Source of the DNA: Saccharofermentans sp.
GTDB taxonomy: Bacteria; Bacillota; Clostridia; Saccharofermentanales; Saccharofermentanaceae
NCBI GenBank assembly: GCA_016292135.1
Contig: JAEFAZ010000009.1
Coordinates: forward strand, 1-64,000
Direction: 5' to 3'
DNA: 64,000 bases
Under the pieces are notes generated by a model. The model ran no database searches and had not been told where the DNA came from. It saw only the letters and a list, made by a program, of their open reading frames with translations. Both the position numbers and the translations under genes were made by a program. This document shows, piece by piece, positions 53,182-62,473 of this stretch. Position 1 is the first letter of the stretch. Each line of letters begins with the position of its first letter.

Positions 53182-54765
53182 ATGAAAAGATTCCTGACAG
53201 CAATACTATCCTTTATCTTCCTTTTATCTGCTGCATCATGCAGCATCAAGGGAGAACCTTCGCAAGCAACGGAGACAACAACAGATACTGCCCTTGCAAC
53301 ATCCTCTGCAAGCCTGCAGACGTCTGCACCGACATCAGCTGCAACATCTGAAACCAAGCCCGATCTTCCGGATGTGACAGGAAGATACCTGAAGAAAAAT
53401 ACGGTCCCGGAAATGAGCGATGCTGATGCTTTCTGTCTGGAAATGATCAGCAAAGACGGCAAGCTCGGAGTTTTGTTCAAATTTGTATTTGATGATTTTG
53501 AGTCCTGTTTTAACTGTTTTTCTGTTGAACCCAAGGCTGACGCAAACACCGTTTCTGCTGTATATAATGACGGCACAGTTCATATCAAACTGACATCTGA
53601 CGGAAAGACAGCAGATGTCGTCTATCAAGGTAACGGAGAAGATGGTCCGTTCAGAGGCTGCTACGAGCGTCAAGATCCCGAAAACGAGAAATACATTCCG
53701 GACTTTATCGCGGAACCTATATGCGACACTAATACTCCAAATGGTGCGATGGACCGCGTGCTTGCCTGCGCAGCCCGCGAAAAACTGGGACTTCCTCCCG
53801 GTGCAGTGCTGACTGAAGAATCTTTGTCTGAGATATCAGAACTGTTTATCTGTGTAGATGATCCCTTCTCGTTAAATGGTATAGAGTATTTTACCGGTCT
53901 TCAGAATTTTGCTGTTAAAATAGCTTGCCTCAAAGATATCTCGCCCCTCGCAAAAGTCAGTTCTTTAAAGGAGATACGTATCATCGGTTCATATATAGAT
54001 TCCATACCGGATCTGTCGAACTGTAAGGATCTGTCCACTCTTATTGTGACAAACAGCGCCATAAGAGATATCACACCTGTCACGAAGATCAGATCATTAA
54101 CATGCCTTGACCTTTCCGACAACTTGATCACAAGCATCGCTCCTATCAAAGATATGGACAGCATCAAAGAACTGAATCTCTCTTTCAATCCGGTAAGCGA
54201 TTGGGAGACTATTTCCGGCAATGAAAAACTTATAGCGGCTCTCCCTCAGAATTTTGATTACGATGCAGCACTTTCAGTGATCGATAAAGCAGACGGGATA
54301 TTGAAAGAGATCCTGAAAGAAGACATGAGCGAACTGGAAAAGGAGATCGCCATATATAAGAAGATCCAGGATATCACTGTTTATGATGAAAAAGTACATC
54401 AGATGCCGGAAAAACCTGCCGGTTATTATCTTCTGATGGAAGGCTTCGGTGTCTGTGAAGATTATGCAGATGCGATGGCGATCCTTATGAACAGGGCAGG
54501 AATGGAATGCTTCGTGATCGACTCCAATGTCGACCCCGACACCGGTATGCCTCATGCGTGGAACATCGTCAAGATCGATGGTGAATATTACGAAGCCGAC
54601 TGCACGTGGGATGATGGACAGGATCCCGTTGACTGGCAATATTTTAATATCAGCCGTGCTCGCATGGATACTGTCGTGAATCATCACTTAGACAGGTGTA
54701 CTTATCCTGTTGCGACTCACTCGATGATGCAGGTCGAATATCTCATGCTCTTGGGTCAGCTGTAA
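53182..54765 (+). CDS. LRR / transglutaminase-like lipoprotein, copy 2
   Basis: 527 residues, the same domain order as its upstream neighbour: lipobox SAASC, linker, beta-rich region, LRRs (about 200-355) and transglutaminase-like domain with GVCEDYAD, PHAWN and EADCTWD. The first hundred bases of the two genes are nearly identical, while the middle diverges strongly, indicating tandem duplication with selection or conversion at the export signal. It starts 30 bases after copy 1 with AGAGAG as SD. Confidence 0.85.
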   Translation: MKRFLTAILSFIFLLSAASCSIKGEPSQATETTTDTALATSSASLQTSAPTSAATSETKPDLPDVTGRYLKKNTVPEMSDADAFCLEMISKDGKLGVLFKFVFDDFESCFNCFSVEPKADANTVSAVYNDGTVHIKLTSDGKTADVVYQGNGEDGPFRGCYERQDPENEKYIPDFIAEPICDTNTPNGAMDRVLACAAREKLGLPPGAVLTEESLSEISELFICVDDPFSLNGIEYFTGLQNFAVKIACLKDISPLAKVSSLKEIRIIGSYIDSIPDLSNCKDLSTLIVTNSAIRDITPVTKIRSLTCLDLSDNLITSIAPIKDMDSIKELNLSFNPVSDWETISGNEKLIAALPQNFDYDAALSVIDKADGILKEILKEDMSELEKEIAIYKKIQDITVYDEKVHQMPEKPAGYYLLMEGFGVCEDYADAMAILMNRAGMECFVIDSNVDPDTGMPHAWNIVKIDGEYYEADCTWDDGQDPVDWQYFNISRARMDTVVNHHLDRCTYPVATHSMMQVEYLMLLGQL

Positions 54766-54825
54766 CGGATCTTGAGTTTACGAATGCCTGCCCGAAGGAT
54801 CTCCTGCATGTATCGATCAGCAATG

Positions 54826-54863
54826 TGTACATCGTTTTTCGAAAATCGGGATTTCGATGTACA
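54826..54863. other. Inverted repeat between lrr copy 2 and MATE genes
   Basis: TGTACATCG (54826-54834) pairs with CGATGTACA (54855-54863), with an inner TTTTCGAAAA. It lies between two convergent genes and may stop transcription, though neither side has a clear T-run. Confidence 0.4.
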
Positions 54864-54867
54864 ACTG

Positions 54868-56244
54868 CTACTCTAACTTGGCCGTCTCTTTCCTGTCGAC
54901 AACTGATTTGCCGACCCATTTCTTCTTGTACCAGTAGTACATGACGATCAGACCGCGGATGCATTCGTCTGTCGCAGTTCCGGCAAAGATGCCGGCGACA
55001 CCGACTCCCATCAGCACGCCGACAACATAGCCCGTGGTAAGACCCAATCCCCAGTTACAGAGGATCCCTGCTATGAGCGGGAAGATATATGCGCCTGCGG
55101 CTTTGAGACTGCTTACGAATGTCATGTTAAGGCAGCGCCCGGTCTCGACGAAGATATCAACGATCATGATCATCTGTCCCAACATGATGATATTCTGGTT
55201 AGCGGTAAAGATCTGAAGCGTGTATCTGCAGAGAACGGCATTGATCGAAGCCAGCGCGATCGTAATGGGCAGGGATATCCTCAAGGTCTTGAAGACTCTC
55301 TTATATGCTTCTTCCGATTTTCCGGCACCGACAAGATGCCCTGTAATTATCTGCGTCGACATGGCTGAAGCATTCGAGAATATCATGGCAAAAGCGATAA
55401 GCATATTACAGTATGCCCTTGCATTAACGGAATCGTTGCCCATACCGTTTATGAAGGAAAGAAGTGTCGTCTGATAAAGGTTATAGGTAAGATGTTCTCC
55501 CGCAGTGGGAAGACCGATCTTCACCATCTTGGCAAGCAGCTTACCCGGGAAGGGCCTAAGATAACGGAGGGAGAGCTTTCCTATCTTGGCAGCATAGAAG
55601 AAGACAAATACTGCAATGACCGCCAGGAATCTCGCGGCAACAGTCGATATCGCTACTCCGGCAACACCCATGTTAAGGGACTTTAGCGGTCCGTAGAGGA
55701 AAAGATAATTGCCGCCTATGTTGATCACATTGATCGCCAACGTGACCCACATGCCGATCTTCGGGTATCCGTTACACCTTAAGATCTGGAGCATTACATT
55801 GAACACCGCCATTATGAAACCGCCGCCTCCGACGATGTAGATATAGATCATCGAATAAGGACGCATCTCAGGGGATACCTGAAGGAAATCCATTATCAGG
55901 GGATTTGCGGCACAAAAGGCTCCGCTGAATACTATGCCGACGACCAGGTTTACCGCGACCGCGAGCGTATAGATCATGTTCATCTTGTCAAAACGCTTAG
56001 CTCCCAGATACTGGGCAACGACAACGCTCGTAGCCATCGCGATGACATTGAAGAGGATATTCATCATGAACATGATGGTATTTGCATTTCCGACAGCTCC
56101 GACAGCATACTCGTCATAGTGGCTCAGCATGAGAGTATCCACATTGTTGAGCATGGTGTTCAGGAAAAGCTCAAGAAACATAGGCCCCGCCAGTATCAAC
56201 AGCGGAGTCTTCTCATCTATGACGATAGCCTTCTTCTTGTTCAT
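54868..56244 (-). CDS. MATE family efflux transporter
   Basis: 458 residues with twelve helices in two six-helix halves. It begins with LLILAGPMFLELFLNTMLNNVDTLMLS, the typical MATE first helix, quoted in part as PMFLELFLNTMLNNVDT. It would export drugs or metabolites using a sodium or proton gradient. The ATG at 56244 is seven bases after AAGGA, while the ATG at 56259 has no good SD. The substrate is not predictable. Confidence 0.92.
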   Translation of the reverse strand: MNKKKAIVIDEKTPLLILAGPMFLELFLNTMLNNVDTLMLSHYDEYAVGAVGNANTIMFMMNILFNVIAMATSVVVAQYLGAKRFDKMNMIYTLAVAVNLVVGIVFSGAFCAANPLIMDFLQVSPEMRPYSMIYIYIVGGGGFIMAVFNVMLQILRCNGYPKIGMWVTLAINVINIGGNYLFLYGPLKSLNMGVAGVAISTVAARFLAVIAVFVFFYAAKIGKLSLRYLRPFPGKLLAKMVKIGLPTAGEHLTYNLYQTTLLSFINGMGNDSVNARAYCNMLIAFAMIFSNASAMSTQIITGHLVGAGKSEEAYKRVFKTLRISLPITIALASINAVLCRYTLQIFTANQNIIMLGQMIMIVDIFVETGRCLNMTFVSSLKAAGAYIFPLIAGILCNWGLGLTTGYVVGVLMGVGVAGIFAGTATDECIRGLIVMYYWYKKKWVGKSVVDRKETAKLE

Positions 56245-56445
56245 TGAACTTTCCTTCATGTTCTTTACCGGATCCTGCCCTTAATAACGATAAAGGATTA
56301 TACATCAAGGAGATAACAGAAATATATCAATTTCAGACAGTTTTATATCAATATATGCGCTGCCGGAATGTCAGTCAGAATAATATGAACAGCAGATCAT
56401 TGCCCGCAATAAAGACGAACGATGAACGGATCAGCGGCATCCCCG

Positions 56446-56802
56446 TCAATCAGATGCCTTGTCAAACGTTGAGATGCAGTTGGTCATGTAAACGATATCG
56501 CCTTCATTAAGCTCAACTATGGCAGGAAAATATTCGTATTCATACATGCTGTCGGAATGTCCTTCCGGGTATTCCGCATCCATCCTGTATTTGGTGCTGC
56601 CGTCTTTGTCGGTTATGTGGATCACGCCCCATCTTCCCGGCATGTCGACAAAATACACACCGGGATCTATCGGGCATTTGCTGCTCCCGATCTCGAAGAT
56701 CTCATAGTGCTCGATCGTATCACCCGGGATAAAGGTGATATCGTGCTCGCTCTTATCAGGACCGGTCTCTGTCTGAGTATAGTTCGGAAGATCATTGTTC
56801 TT
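56446..56802 (-). pseudogene. Remnant of a small secreted-type protein lacking its start
   Basis: An open frame of 118 codons reads from a stop at 56805 with no ATG until codon 52. Upstream of the Met the residues still look like protein (DLPNYTQTETGP, HDITFIPGDTIEHYEIFEIG), so a gene predicted to start at the internal ATG (56658) is only the tail. The preceding 90 bases give no signal peptide in this frame. It is likely a lipoprotein that lost its 5' end. A GTG start at codon 47 is a less likely alternative. Confidence 0.5.
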
Positions 56803-56887
56803 TTAGATGAATTACACTGCCGGGTTATGAAACTACAACTTAAAAACGACCGGAATTTACCGGATGTCCATAAGGGGATCCTTCAGA

Positions 56888-57685
56888 TCACTGTTTCTTT
56901 CCCGTAAGGATCATGGACAGCGGATAGCCCATGTGATCAGCATCTTCCAAGCCGCCTGTGATATCGTAATCAAATTCCTGCAATCCGGTAATGACCATCC
57001 CGTTATCGCACATGCCTGTTATGATCTCAGACATGGGATGGGAATAATCCGTGAATGTCCTCGAATGGTAGCTCTTTTGGGTCATGTAATACATTCCCCA
57101 GTTGCCTTTCCACTCATGTTCGAAATATGAATAATGACATTCCAGACGGTGTTCCAGATCGAAAAGCTCCTCACCCTGCGATGCGAGCATGTTCGTACAG
57201 GGATGCTGTTCGTTCATCACGATAAGAGCTCCCGGCTTCATGCATTTGGAAACTATGGCGAAGAACTTTTCGAGATCATCAAACCAGCAGAGCGCTCCGA
57301 TGGTGATGATGACCACGTCAAATGCTTCTTTATAGCTGTCATCTATATCGTAGATGTTTGCCGCCACGAACTCGCAGGGCAGACCCAGTTCTTTTGCTTT
57401 CTCATTGGCAAATGCCACCTGATTCTCGGCAATGTCAAAACCCACGCCTTTTAAAGCTTTTCCGCATTTAACAAGAGAGAGCAGTTCGCGTCCGTTGTTG
57501 CAGCAGAAATGACCGATCACTTTCCCTTCCGTATCAAGTTCTTTAAGGACTCTTTTGGTTTCTTCATTGAAAAAAGGATACTCCTCGGTCCGGATGCGTT
57601 CGGTTATGTCCGCGCCCCAGGATTCATCTCTTTTATCAAATGCTTCTTCCCATGCCGCCTTATTTTCTTTAATGTAATCTTCCAT
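56888..57685 (-). CDS. SAM-dependent methyltransferase
   Basis: 265 residues, class I Rossmann fold. Motif I is VIGHFCCNNGRELL, where the usual GCGTG glycines are altered; motif II acidic residue is in GVGFDIAENQV; motif IV is FDVVIITIGALCW. Methyl acceptor unknown, probably a small molecule. The gene stands alone between two decayed genes, with a short AT-rich leader. Confidence 0.85.
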   Translation of the reverse strand: MEDYIKENKAAWEEAFDKRDESWGADITERIRTEEYPFFNEETKRVLKELDTEGKVIGHFCCNNGRELLSLVKCGKALKGVGFDIAENQVAFANEKAKELGLPCEFVAANIYDIDDSYKEAFDVVIITIGALCWFDDLEKFFAIVSKCMKPGALIVMNEQHPCTNMLASQGEELFDLEHRLECHYSYFEHEWKGNWGMYYMTQKSYHSRTFTDYSHPMSEIITGMCDNGMVITGLQEFDYDITGGLEDADHMGYPLSMILTGKKQ

Positions 57686-57735
57686 GTTGTCTACCTCGAA
57701 AAATATATCTTAAAACTCCTTCTTCCGCCGGAATA

Positions 57736-57969
57736 TTATAGCATACAAACTTTCCCGGACTGCTCTATCTCCTTTGCGATCTTGCTCCTCTTAAGTTTCC
57801 TCTGCAGGGTATACCTGATCACGACCGCCGGATTGTAACTGTAAGACAGTCTCCATTCAAAGTAATTGATCCACTCGACAAGAGCAAAAAGCAGGAGGAA
57901 AACAGCAAGTACCGTCGCAAGTTCTCCGGATCACAGATTTGTCAGGGTTTTCTTAAGTTTGTTTTTCAT
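57736..57969 (-). pseudogene. Small membrane protein gene with in-frame TGA
   Basis: A 78-codon frame starts at ATG 57969 (MKNKLKKTLTNL), meets TGA at codon 13 (57933-57931), then continues in the same frame as a membrane helix (LATVLAVFLLLFALVEWI), an aromatic segment and a basic C-terminus (RKLKRSKIAKEIEQ). TGA is a normal stop in other genes here, so this copy is probably nonsense-mutated. GGGGGGAAGGG upstream may be its SD. No start codon with an SD lies just after the TGA. Confidence 0.5.
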
Positions 57970-58100
57970 CTTTTGTCTATCCCTTCCCCCCTTTGGATGA
58001 TGAAATTATAACATGCTCATTAACAACCACCTTGTTTTTTGCTAACATTGCAGTATATGGATCAGCTTGGCTTAACGGAATCTGTTGTAGGAGAGTTCCC

Positions 58101-58751
58101 ATGAAATACGGCGAATCTGCATTTGATATCTTGTATCTGCTCTTTGTCATCATCAGCGGTCTTTATATCCTTGTCAGATCTAAGGATAAGACCGGGAAAC
58201 TCATGGGAACTGCGGCTCTTGTCCTCGGGCTCGGAGACTCCTTTCACCTGATCCCCAGAGTCCTGAATTACTTTATTGATTCAGATCTTACATCTGCCTT
58301 GGGGATCGGTAAGTTCATCACTTCGATAACGATGACGGCCTTCTATGTGATCCTCTTCTACATTTGGAAAAGAAACTTCAACAAGGTATCTTCCATGCAG
58401 CTGGAACTCCTGATCTTAGGCTCCGCGCTTATAAGAGTGGTCCTTTGCCTTTTCCCTCAGAACGGCTGGATCCAAAACAGCAATGACATCAGCTGGGGGA
58501 TCATAAGAAATGTCCCGTTCGTGGTACTGGGCGCTGCCGTTTGCATGCTCTTTTTCAAAACAAGGAAAGAAGACAAGGTATTCAGATCCTTGTGGATCCT
58601 CATACTCTTGTCTTTTGCCTTCTACATGCCGGTTGCCGTGGCTGCCGGTATAGTTCCTTTGCTGGGAATGCTCATGATCCCGAAGACCATTTGCTATATC
58701 CTGATGGTCGTTGCCTTCTTAAGAAAGCATAAGGAGATTAATGCCGGATAA
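58101..58751 (+). CDS. Seven-helix integral membrane protein
   Basis: 216 residues with about seven membrane helices and almost no loops; no family recognised. AGGAG is nine bases before the ATG at 58101; an upstream in-frame ATG at 57993 lacks an SD. It converges with the following small membrane gene with eight bases between stops. It may be a sensor or an enzyme of lipid-like substrates, but nothing in the sequence decides this. Confidence 0.7.
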   Translation: MKYGESAFDILYLLFVIISGLYILVRSKDKTGKLMGTAALVLGLGDSFHLIPRVLNYFIDSDLTSALGIGKFITSITMTAFYVILFYIWKRNFNKVSSMQLELLILGSALIRVVLCLFPQNGWIQNSNDISWGIIRNVPFVVLGAAVCMLFFKTRKEDKVFRSLWILILLSFAFYMPVAVAAGIVPLLGMLMIPKTICYILMVVAFLRKHKEINAG

Positions 58752-58759
58752 ACCTTCCG

Positions 58760-58948
58760 TCACTCCAGTATCGCTTTTTTCCTGCCGTCGTAGAACGATG
58801 AAGCTATGGTTACTATCACACCTGCGAAGAATACCCAGGCGACCGGATCCGGTACAGGCAAGCTGATGATCACGCATAGTGCCATGATACCGATGGAGAC
58901 CAGCATTGTGAGCAGGCCTAAGTTTGTAATCTTGTTGAACATTCTCAT
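58760..58948 (-). CDS. Small two-helix membrane protein
   Basis: 62 residues, two hydrophobic segments (about 8-30 and 36-50) and a short basic end. GGAGGG lies nine bases before the ATG. It is 36 bases downstream of the ABC permease gene and may be a subunit or accessory protein of that transporter. No family recognised. Confidence 0.65.
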   Translation of the reverse strand: MRMFNKITNLGLLTMLVSIGIMALCVIISLPVPDPVAWVFFAGVIVTIASSFYDGRKKAILE

Positions 58949-58984
58949 TTCTATCCCTCCAAAGATCTTATCTTTATTCTTTCA

Positions 58985-59725
58985 TTACTTGAGTTCACGT
59001 CGGCAAAACCTTGCATAGGACAAAGCGGCAACTGCAGCCAAAGCCACTGCGGAAGATGAAAGAGCCGTCACGATATTGCTGTTGCTCATATCAGCAAGAA
59101 CGAACATCGTCTGTCCCACAGGGAAGAGCCTTACGAATTTTTCTGCCCAGTCAAAGCTCAAAAGGACCTGAGCCGCCAGATTCATCGTCAAAAGCAATCC
59201 GAGATTAAGACCTATCGCACCGCCCAAGTGCTTGATGAACATGGATGCGAGGAAACAGGTTGCTGCATAAGCGATCTCAACGACGATATATACTGCAGCT
59301 CTTCCAATGATAGCTCTTGCGATGCTGCCTTCGATATCATTAACGCTTGTCATGCCGAAAGAGATCACACTGCAGACTGCGATGGATACGAGACCATAAA
59401 TGGCGACCGCGCTTATAAAAGACGTGAACTTTGCCATAAGTATGCTGAACCTGCTGTTCCCGGCCATGACCGCAGACTGGATCTTTCTTCCTTCGAATGC
59501 GCCTGTCACGTGGATCCCGGCGAAAACGCCAATCAGGAAGATCAGGAATGCATTGAAGTTGTTAAGACCTTCAATATAAGCCGTGTATCCGCTCATGCCG
59601 ATGGAAAAGTGTATCGTCAGCATAAGCATTAATGCCGGAAGAGCGACAAGCGATGCGCCTATGATCCAGAAAGACTTTGAAGATAAAGTCTGCTTCATTT
59701 CCCATTTAAATAAACTGCCCATCAT
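58985..59725 (-). CDS. ABC-2 type transporter permease
   Basis: 246 residues with six membrane helices. It begins SLFKWEMKQTLSSKSFW, typical of ABC-2 permeases of the Bcr/Nat type. It forms the membrane part of an exporter with the ATPase encoded just upstream; the start overlaps the ATPase stop by four bases. Likely substrates are peptide antibiotics or lipids, by family only. Confidence 0.85.
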   Translation of the reverse strand: MMGSLFKWEMKQTLSSKSFWIIGASLVALPALMLMLTIHFSIGMSGYTAYIEGLNNFNAFLIFLIGVFAGIHVTGAFEGRKIQSAVMAGNSRFSILMAKFTSFISAVAIYGLVSIAVCSVISFGMTSVNDIEGSIARAIIGRAAVYIVVEIAYAATCFLASMFIKHLGGAIGLNLGLLLTMNLAAQVLLSFDWAEKFVRLFPVGQTMFVLADMSNSNIVTALSSSAVALAAVAALSYARFCRRELK

Positions 59726-60630
59726 GCACTCCTCCCGAGAAGTTCTATATAGTATTCTTCCAATGTTCTTTCATGCTTTGAAAGATGTGTTATTAGTATC
59801 TTGTGATCGTACATCAGCTGCGACAGCTCTTTTGTATCAACGCTGTCAAAGATCTTTATCGTATCTTCATCCTTATCCAATGAACTGATCCCGTTTCCGA
59901 GAAGGATCTTCAGAGCCTCATCGTTGCTTTCTGTTGCCATAACGATATGAGTAGTGCACAGATCATCGAGTTCATCCTTGGAAAGAGTCGAGATGATCCT
60001 TCCGTGGGATATGATGATGTAATCCGTTGCAAGCTGATAAAGTTCAGCCAGGATATGCGAGGATATGACTATGGTGATCCCGTCATCCCTGCAAAGAGAT
60101 ATAAGGAGTTCCCTTACTCCGACCATTCCCATAGGATCGAGCCCGTTCACCGGTTCATCAAGTATCAGCAGTTCAGGGTTGTTGATCAGCGCCAATGCGA
60201 TCCCGAGTCTCTGCTTCATTCCGAGAGAGAAGTCAGCGACTTTCTTGTTCTTTACATCTCCTAAACCTACGCGGTTTAACTGCATGTCTGCCCTGGCGGA
60301 GTCTTTGTTCCCGTAAAGGAGCTGCTGTAACATGAGATTGTCTCTTGCAGTCTTGTTGAGATCCAGGATAGGGTGTTCCACAAGACAGCCCAGTTTCTTA
60401 CGTGCTTCGATAAGTCCCTTCCTGTCTGATCTTCCGAACAGTTCGACAGTTCCATGATCTATGGGACTTAAGCCGGTAACCGCTCTTATCGCAGTGGTCT
60501 TGCCGGCACCGTTCTCACCTATGAAGCCGTAGATCTTACCTCTTTCGATCTCGAACGACACATTGTCCAGCACACGTTTTGCGCCATACGACTTTGTGAG
60601 GCCCTTGATCCTCATAATGCTATCACTCAT
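59722..60630 (-). CDS. ABC transporter ATP-binding protein (BcrA-like)
   Basis: 302 residues. Walker A is GENGAGKTT near 38-46, the signature FSLGMKQRLGIALAL, Walker B LLILDEPVNGLDP, H-loop SSHIL. The C-terminal 80 residues are the usual BcrA-type extension. GGAGG lies ten bases before the ATG. With the permease it forms a two-gene exporter of the bacitracin-resistance class. Upstream lie three 11-bp repeats that could bind an OmpR-family regulator. Confidence 0.93.
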   Translation of the reverse strand: MSDSIMRIKGLTKSYGAKRVLDNVSFEIERGKIYGFIGENGAGKTTAIRAVTGLSPIDHGTVELFGRSDRKGLIEARKKLGCLVEHPILDLNKTARDNLMLQQLLYGNKDSARADMQLNRVGLGDVKNKKVADFSLGMKQRLGIALALINNPELLILDEPVNGLDPMGMVGVRELLISLCRDDGITIVISSHILAELYQLATDYIIISHGRIISTLSKDELDDLCTTHIVMATESNDEALKILLGNGISSLDKDEDTIKIFDSVDTKELSQLMYDHKILITHLSKHERTLEEYYIELLGRSA

Positions 60631-60697
60631 TCCAAAATGTCCTCCCTAAGTGTTATGGGTACATGATAGTTTTCTATCCTTAACCGCAAAATAGGAA

Positions 60698-60727
60698 AAC
60701 ATTAACCTAACATTAACTAAACATTAA
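60698..60727. promoter_or_regulatory. Three direct repeats with 11-bp spacing
   Basis: The octamer AACATTAA occurs exactly at 60698, 60709 and 60720. On the minus strand this reads TTAATGTT repeated every 11 bases, the spacing of OmpR/PhoB-family response-regulator sites. It lies between the divergent ABC transporter and lipoprotein genes, 23 bases upstream of the lipoprotein -35. Confidence 0.6.
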
Positions 60728-60750
60728 AGTTAGCTGTCAGAACTGCTTGA

Positions 60751-60779
60751 TTGATTATTTGCCTTTTGTCTTTTATAAT
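60751..60779 (+). promoter_or_regulatory. Promoter of the lipoprotein gene
   Basis: TTGATT (60751-60756) and perfect TATAAT (60774-60779) have a 17-base spacer. The start codon is 31 bases further on. Confidence 0.75.
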
Positions 60780-60810
60780 CGGGGCATAAACATTTAAGGG
60801 GGAGATTATT

Positions 60811-62298
60811 ATGAAGAAAAAAATCGTTTCTGCAGTCCTTCTGTCTACGATGCTCCTGAGCGCATGCGCTTCCAAGGATACTGACAAGAAGGGCAGTGAG
60901 CCTGCAAAAGAAACCACCGAAGCTACGACAACCACCGAAGCTACGACAACCACCAAGACTAAAACAAAGGAAACTACCGAAGCAACTGAGGCTACAACCA
61001 CTGAGACAAGCGTTAAATCAGATGATCCCTTAGCCCTTTGGATCGATGCTAACTTAAACTTCGGTCACGACGCAGGTGACGGCTATATCATTAATGGCAA
61101 AAACACATCCATGGCGGAATACTATGCGGTCCTCGAGAACGATCCCACCATGAAGAGCATCGACGCTTACAATAATCTGTCTCCATACAGTTCTCCACTC
61201 AGATACGATGAAGTCTTCGAAAGCGCACTTACCGATTGCGACTACATCACAACGACTCAGATCGAGTTTGAAAGTCCCGGCATAGTAGAAGGCGCAGTTC
61301 CTGAAGAAGGCGTAAGGATCGATGAAGATAATTGTATGACATACTACACGATCGATGTTCCTCAGTTTACATTGAGCGGGGCTGATGTCAAAAAAGCCAA
61401 CAAAGCAATAATAGATTTTGCTAATAGTGCAGATTGGTGGTACGGACCCCCGAATGTTCGTTATCAGCACTTCGAGCGCGACGACGGCACGAAGACAGTT
61501 ATCTTCTTCTTTGGCGACGGCTATGACGACAGTGAGTTCAAGGTGTTTAATTTCGATAAGGATAACAAACTTATGAGCGCTAATGCCGTTATAAAGAGTG
61601 CCGGAATGGATCCTGCGACTTTCAAGAAAAAGGCCAAGAAATCCGTTGCTGAGTCTCTCTTTTATGCAAATGACTTGTCGATCTATTTACATAGCCAAAG
61701 CATTGACTGCGATTACGTCTCTGCGATCAACGATCCTTCCGATATCTTTGTTAACAAAAACGGCAATCTCGTTGTATTTGTCCATTCCTCGATGAGAGAT
61801 ATTGATGGCGAATACCATATTCCGGTTATTTTCGATAAAGACCTTGAGCTTTCTACGGAAGTCCTTGAAGAAGAATTCAACATTCATACTGTGGACTGGA
61901 TCATTGAAAAAATGCGTACCTTCGAATTTGGCGGCGGCGAACCTATCATAAGCAATACAACGATTGCCGATATCGATACGACAACAGCGGGGGCTACTGA
62001 ATTTTTCGGTCTCATGAATTTCACCTGCTGGAATAAAGAGGGCACCACCAAGGATAAGTGGTACTACGAAGGAATCCTCGGCGCAGCCGTAACTGAGGAT
62101 ACCACATATAAGTACGAGATCTACTTTAACGGCAAACTGATAAAAACCGATTTCGTAAAAATGAAAGCCGATCCGTTCTTCCGCGTGATCAAGATCTCAT
62201 ATAAGTACGATATCAAGCCGGGCACTTACTGCTTCGTTCTCTACGACGGCAACGGCTCCGACAAGATCCTCGGAGTAGGCTGGAATTCATACGAATAA
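60811..62298 (+). CDS. Large lipoprotein with Thr/Glu-rich linker
   Basis: 495 residues. Lipobox LSAC (Cys19), then a low-complexity TTTEATTTT linker (about 35-70) and a globular extracellular region of unknown family, perhaps two domains (about 75-380 and 395-495, the latter like an Ig/C2-type beta sandwich by alternation of residues). GGGGGAG precedes the ATG. It has its own promoter and terminator and is divergent from the ABC exporter, so both could respond to the same regulator. Confidence 0.8.
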   Translation: MKKKIVSAVLLSTMLLSACASKDTDKKGSEPAKETTEATTTTEATTTTKTKTKETTEATEATTTETSVKSDDPLALWIDANLNFGHDAGDGYIINGKNTSMAEYYAVLENDPTMKSIDAYNNLSPYSSPLRYDEVFESALTDCDYITTTQIEFESPGIVEGAVPEEGVRIDEDNCMTYYTIDVPQFTLSGADVKKANKAIIDFANSADWWYGPPNVRYQHFERDDGTKTVIFFFGDGYDDSEFKVFNFDKDNKLMSANAVIKSAGMDPATFKKKAKKSVAESLFYANDLSIYLHSQSIDCDYVSAINDPSDIFVNKNGNLVVFVHSSMRDIDGEYHIPVIFDKDLELSTEVLEEEFNIHTVDWIIEKMRTFEFGGGEPIISNTTIADIDTTTAGATEFFGLMNFTCWNKEGTTKDKWYYEGILGAAVTEDTTYKYEIYFNGKLIKTDFVKMKADPFFRVIKISYKYDIKPGTYCFVLYDGNGSDKILGVGWNSYE

Positions 62299-62324
62299 TC
62301 TTATACAACATAAACAAACTAAAA

Positions 62325-62354
62325 ACGAGAGTCATGACCGACTCTCGTTTTTTT
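62325..62354 (+). terminator. Intrinsic terminator of the lipoprotein gene
   Basis: Nine-base arms ACGAGAGTC (62325-62333) and GACTCTCGT (62340-62348) are followed by T7. Confidence 0.92.
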
Positions 62355-62473
62355 TGTCCACAATTTCTGAATCATTATCGTATTTTTCAACTATTGGTAT
62401 AAGAGTACCCCCGTAAGCGGAATCAAAAGATTTGAACGAATGCGCTCACCGAAACTCGTCGGTTATATTGCAA

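Noticed and set aside
57931..57933. TGA as selenocysteine or programmed readthrough
   Set aside because: No Sec-like context or catalytic motif surrounds the codon, and TGA ends many intact genes here; nonsense mutation is simpler.
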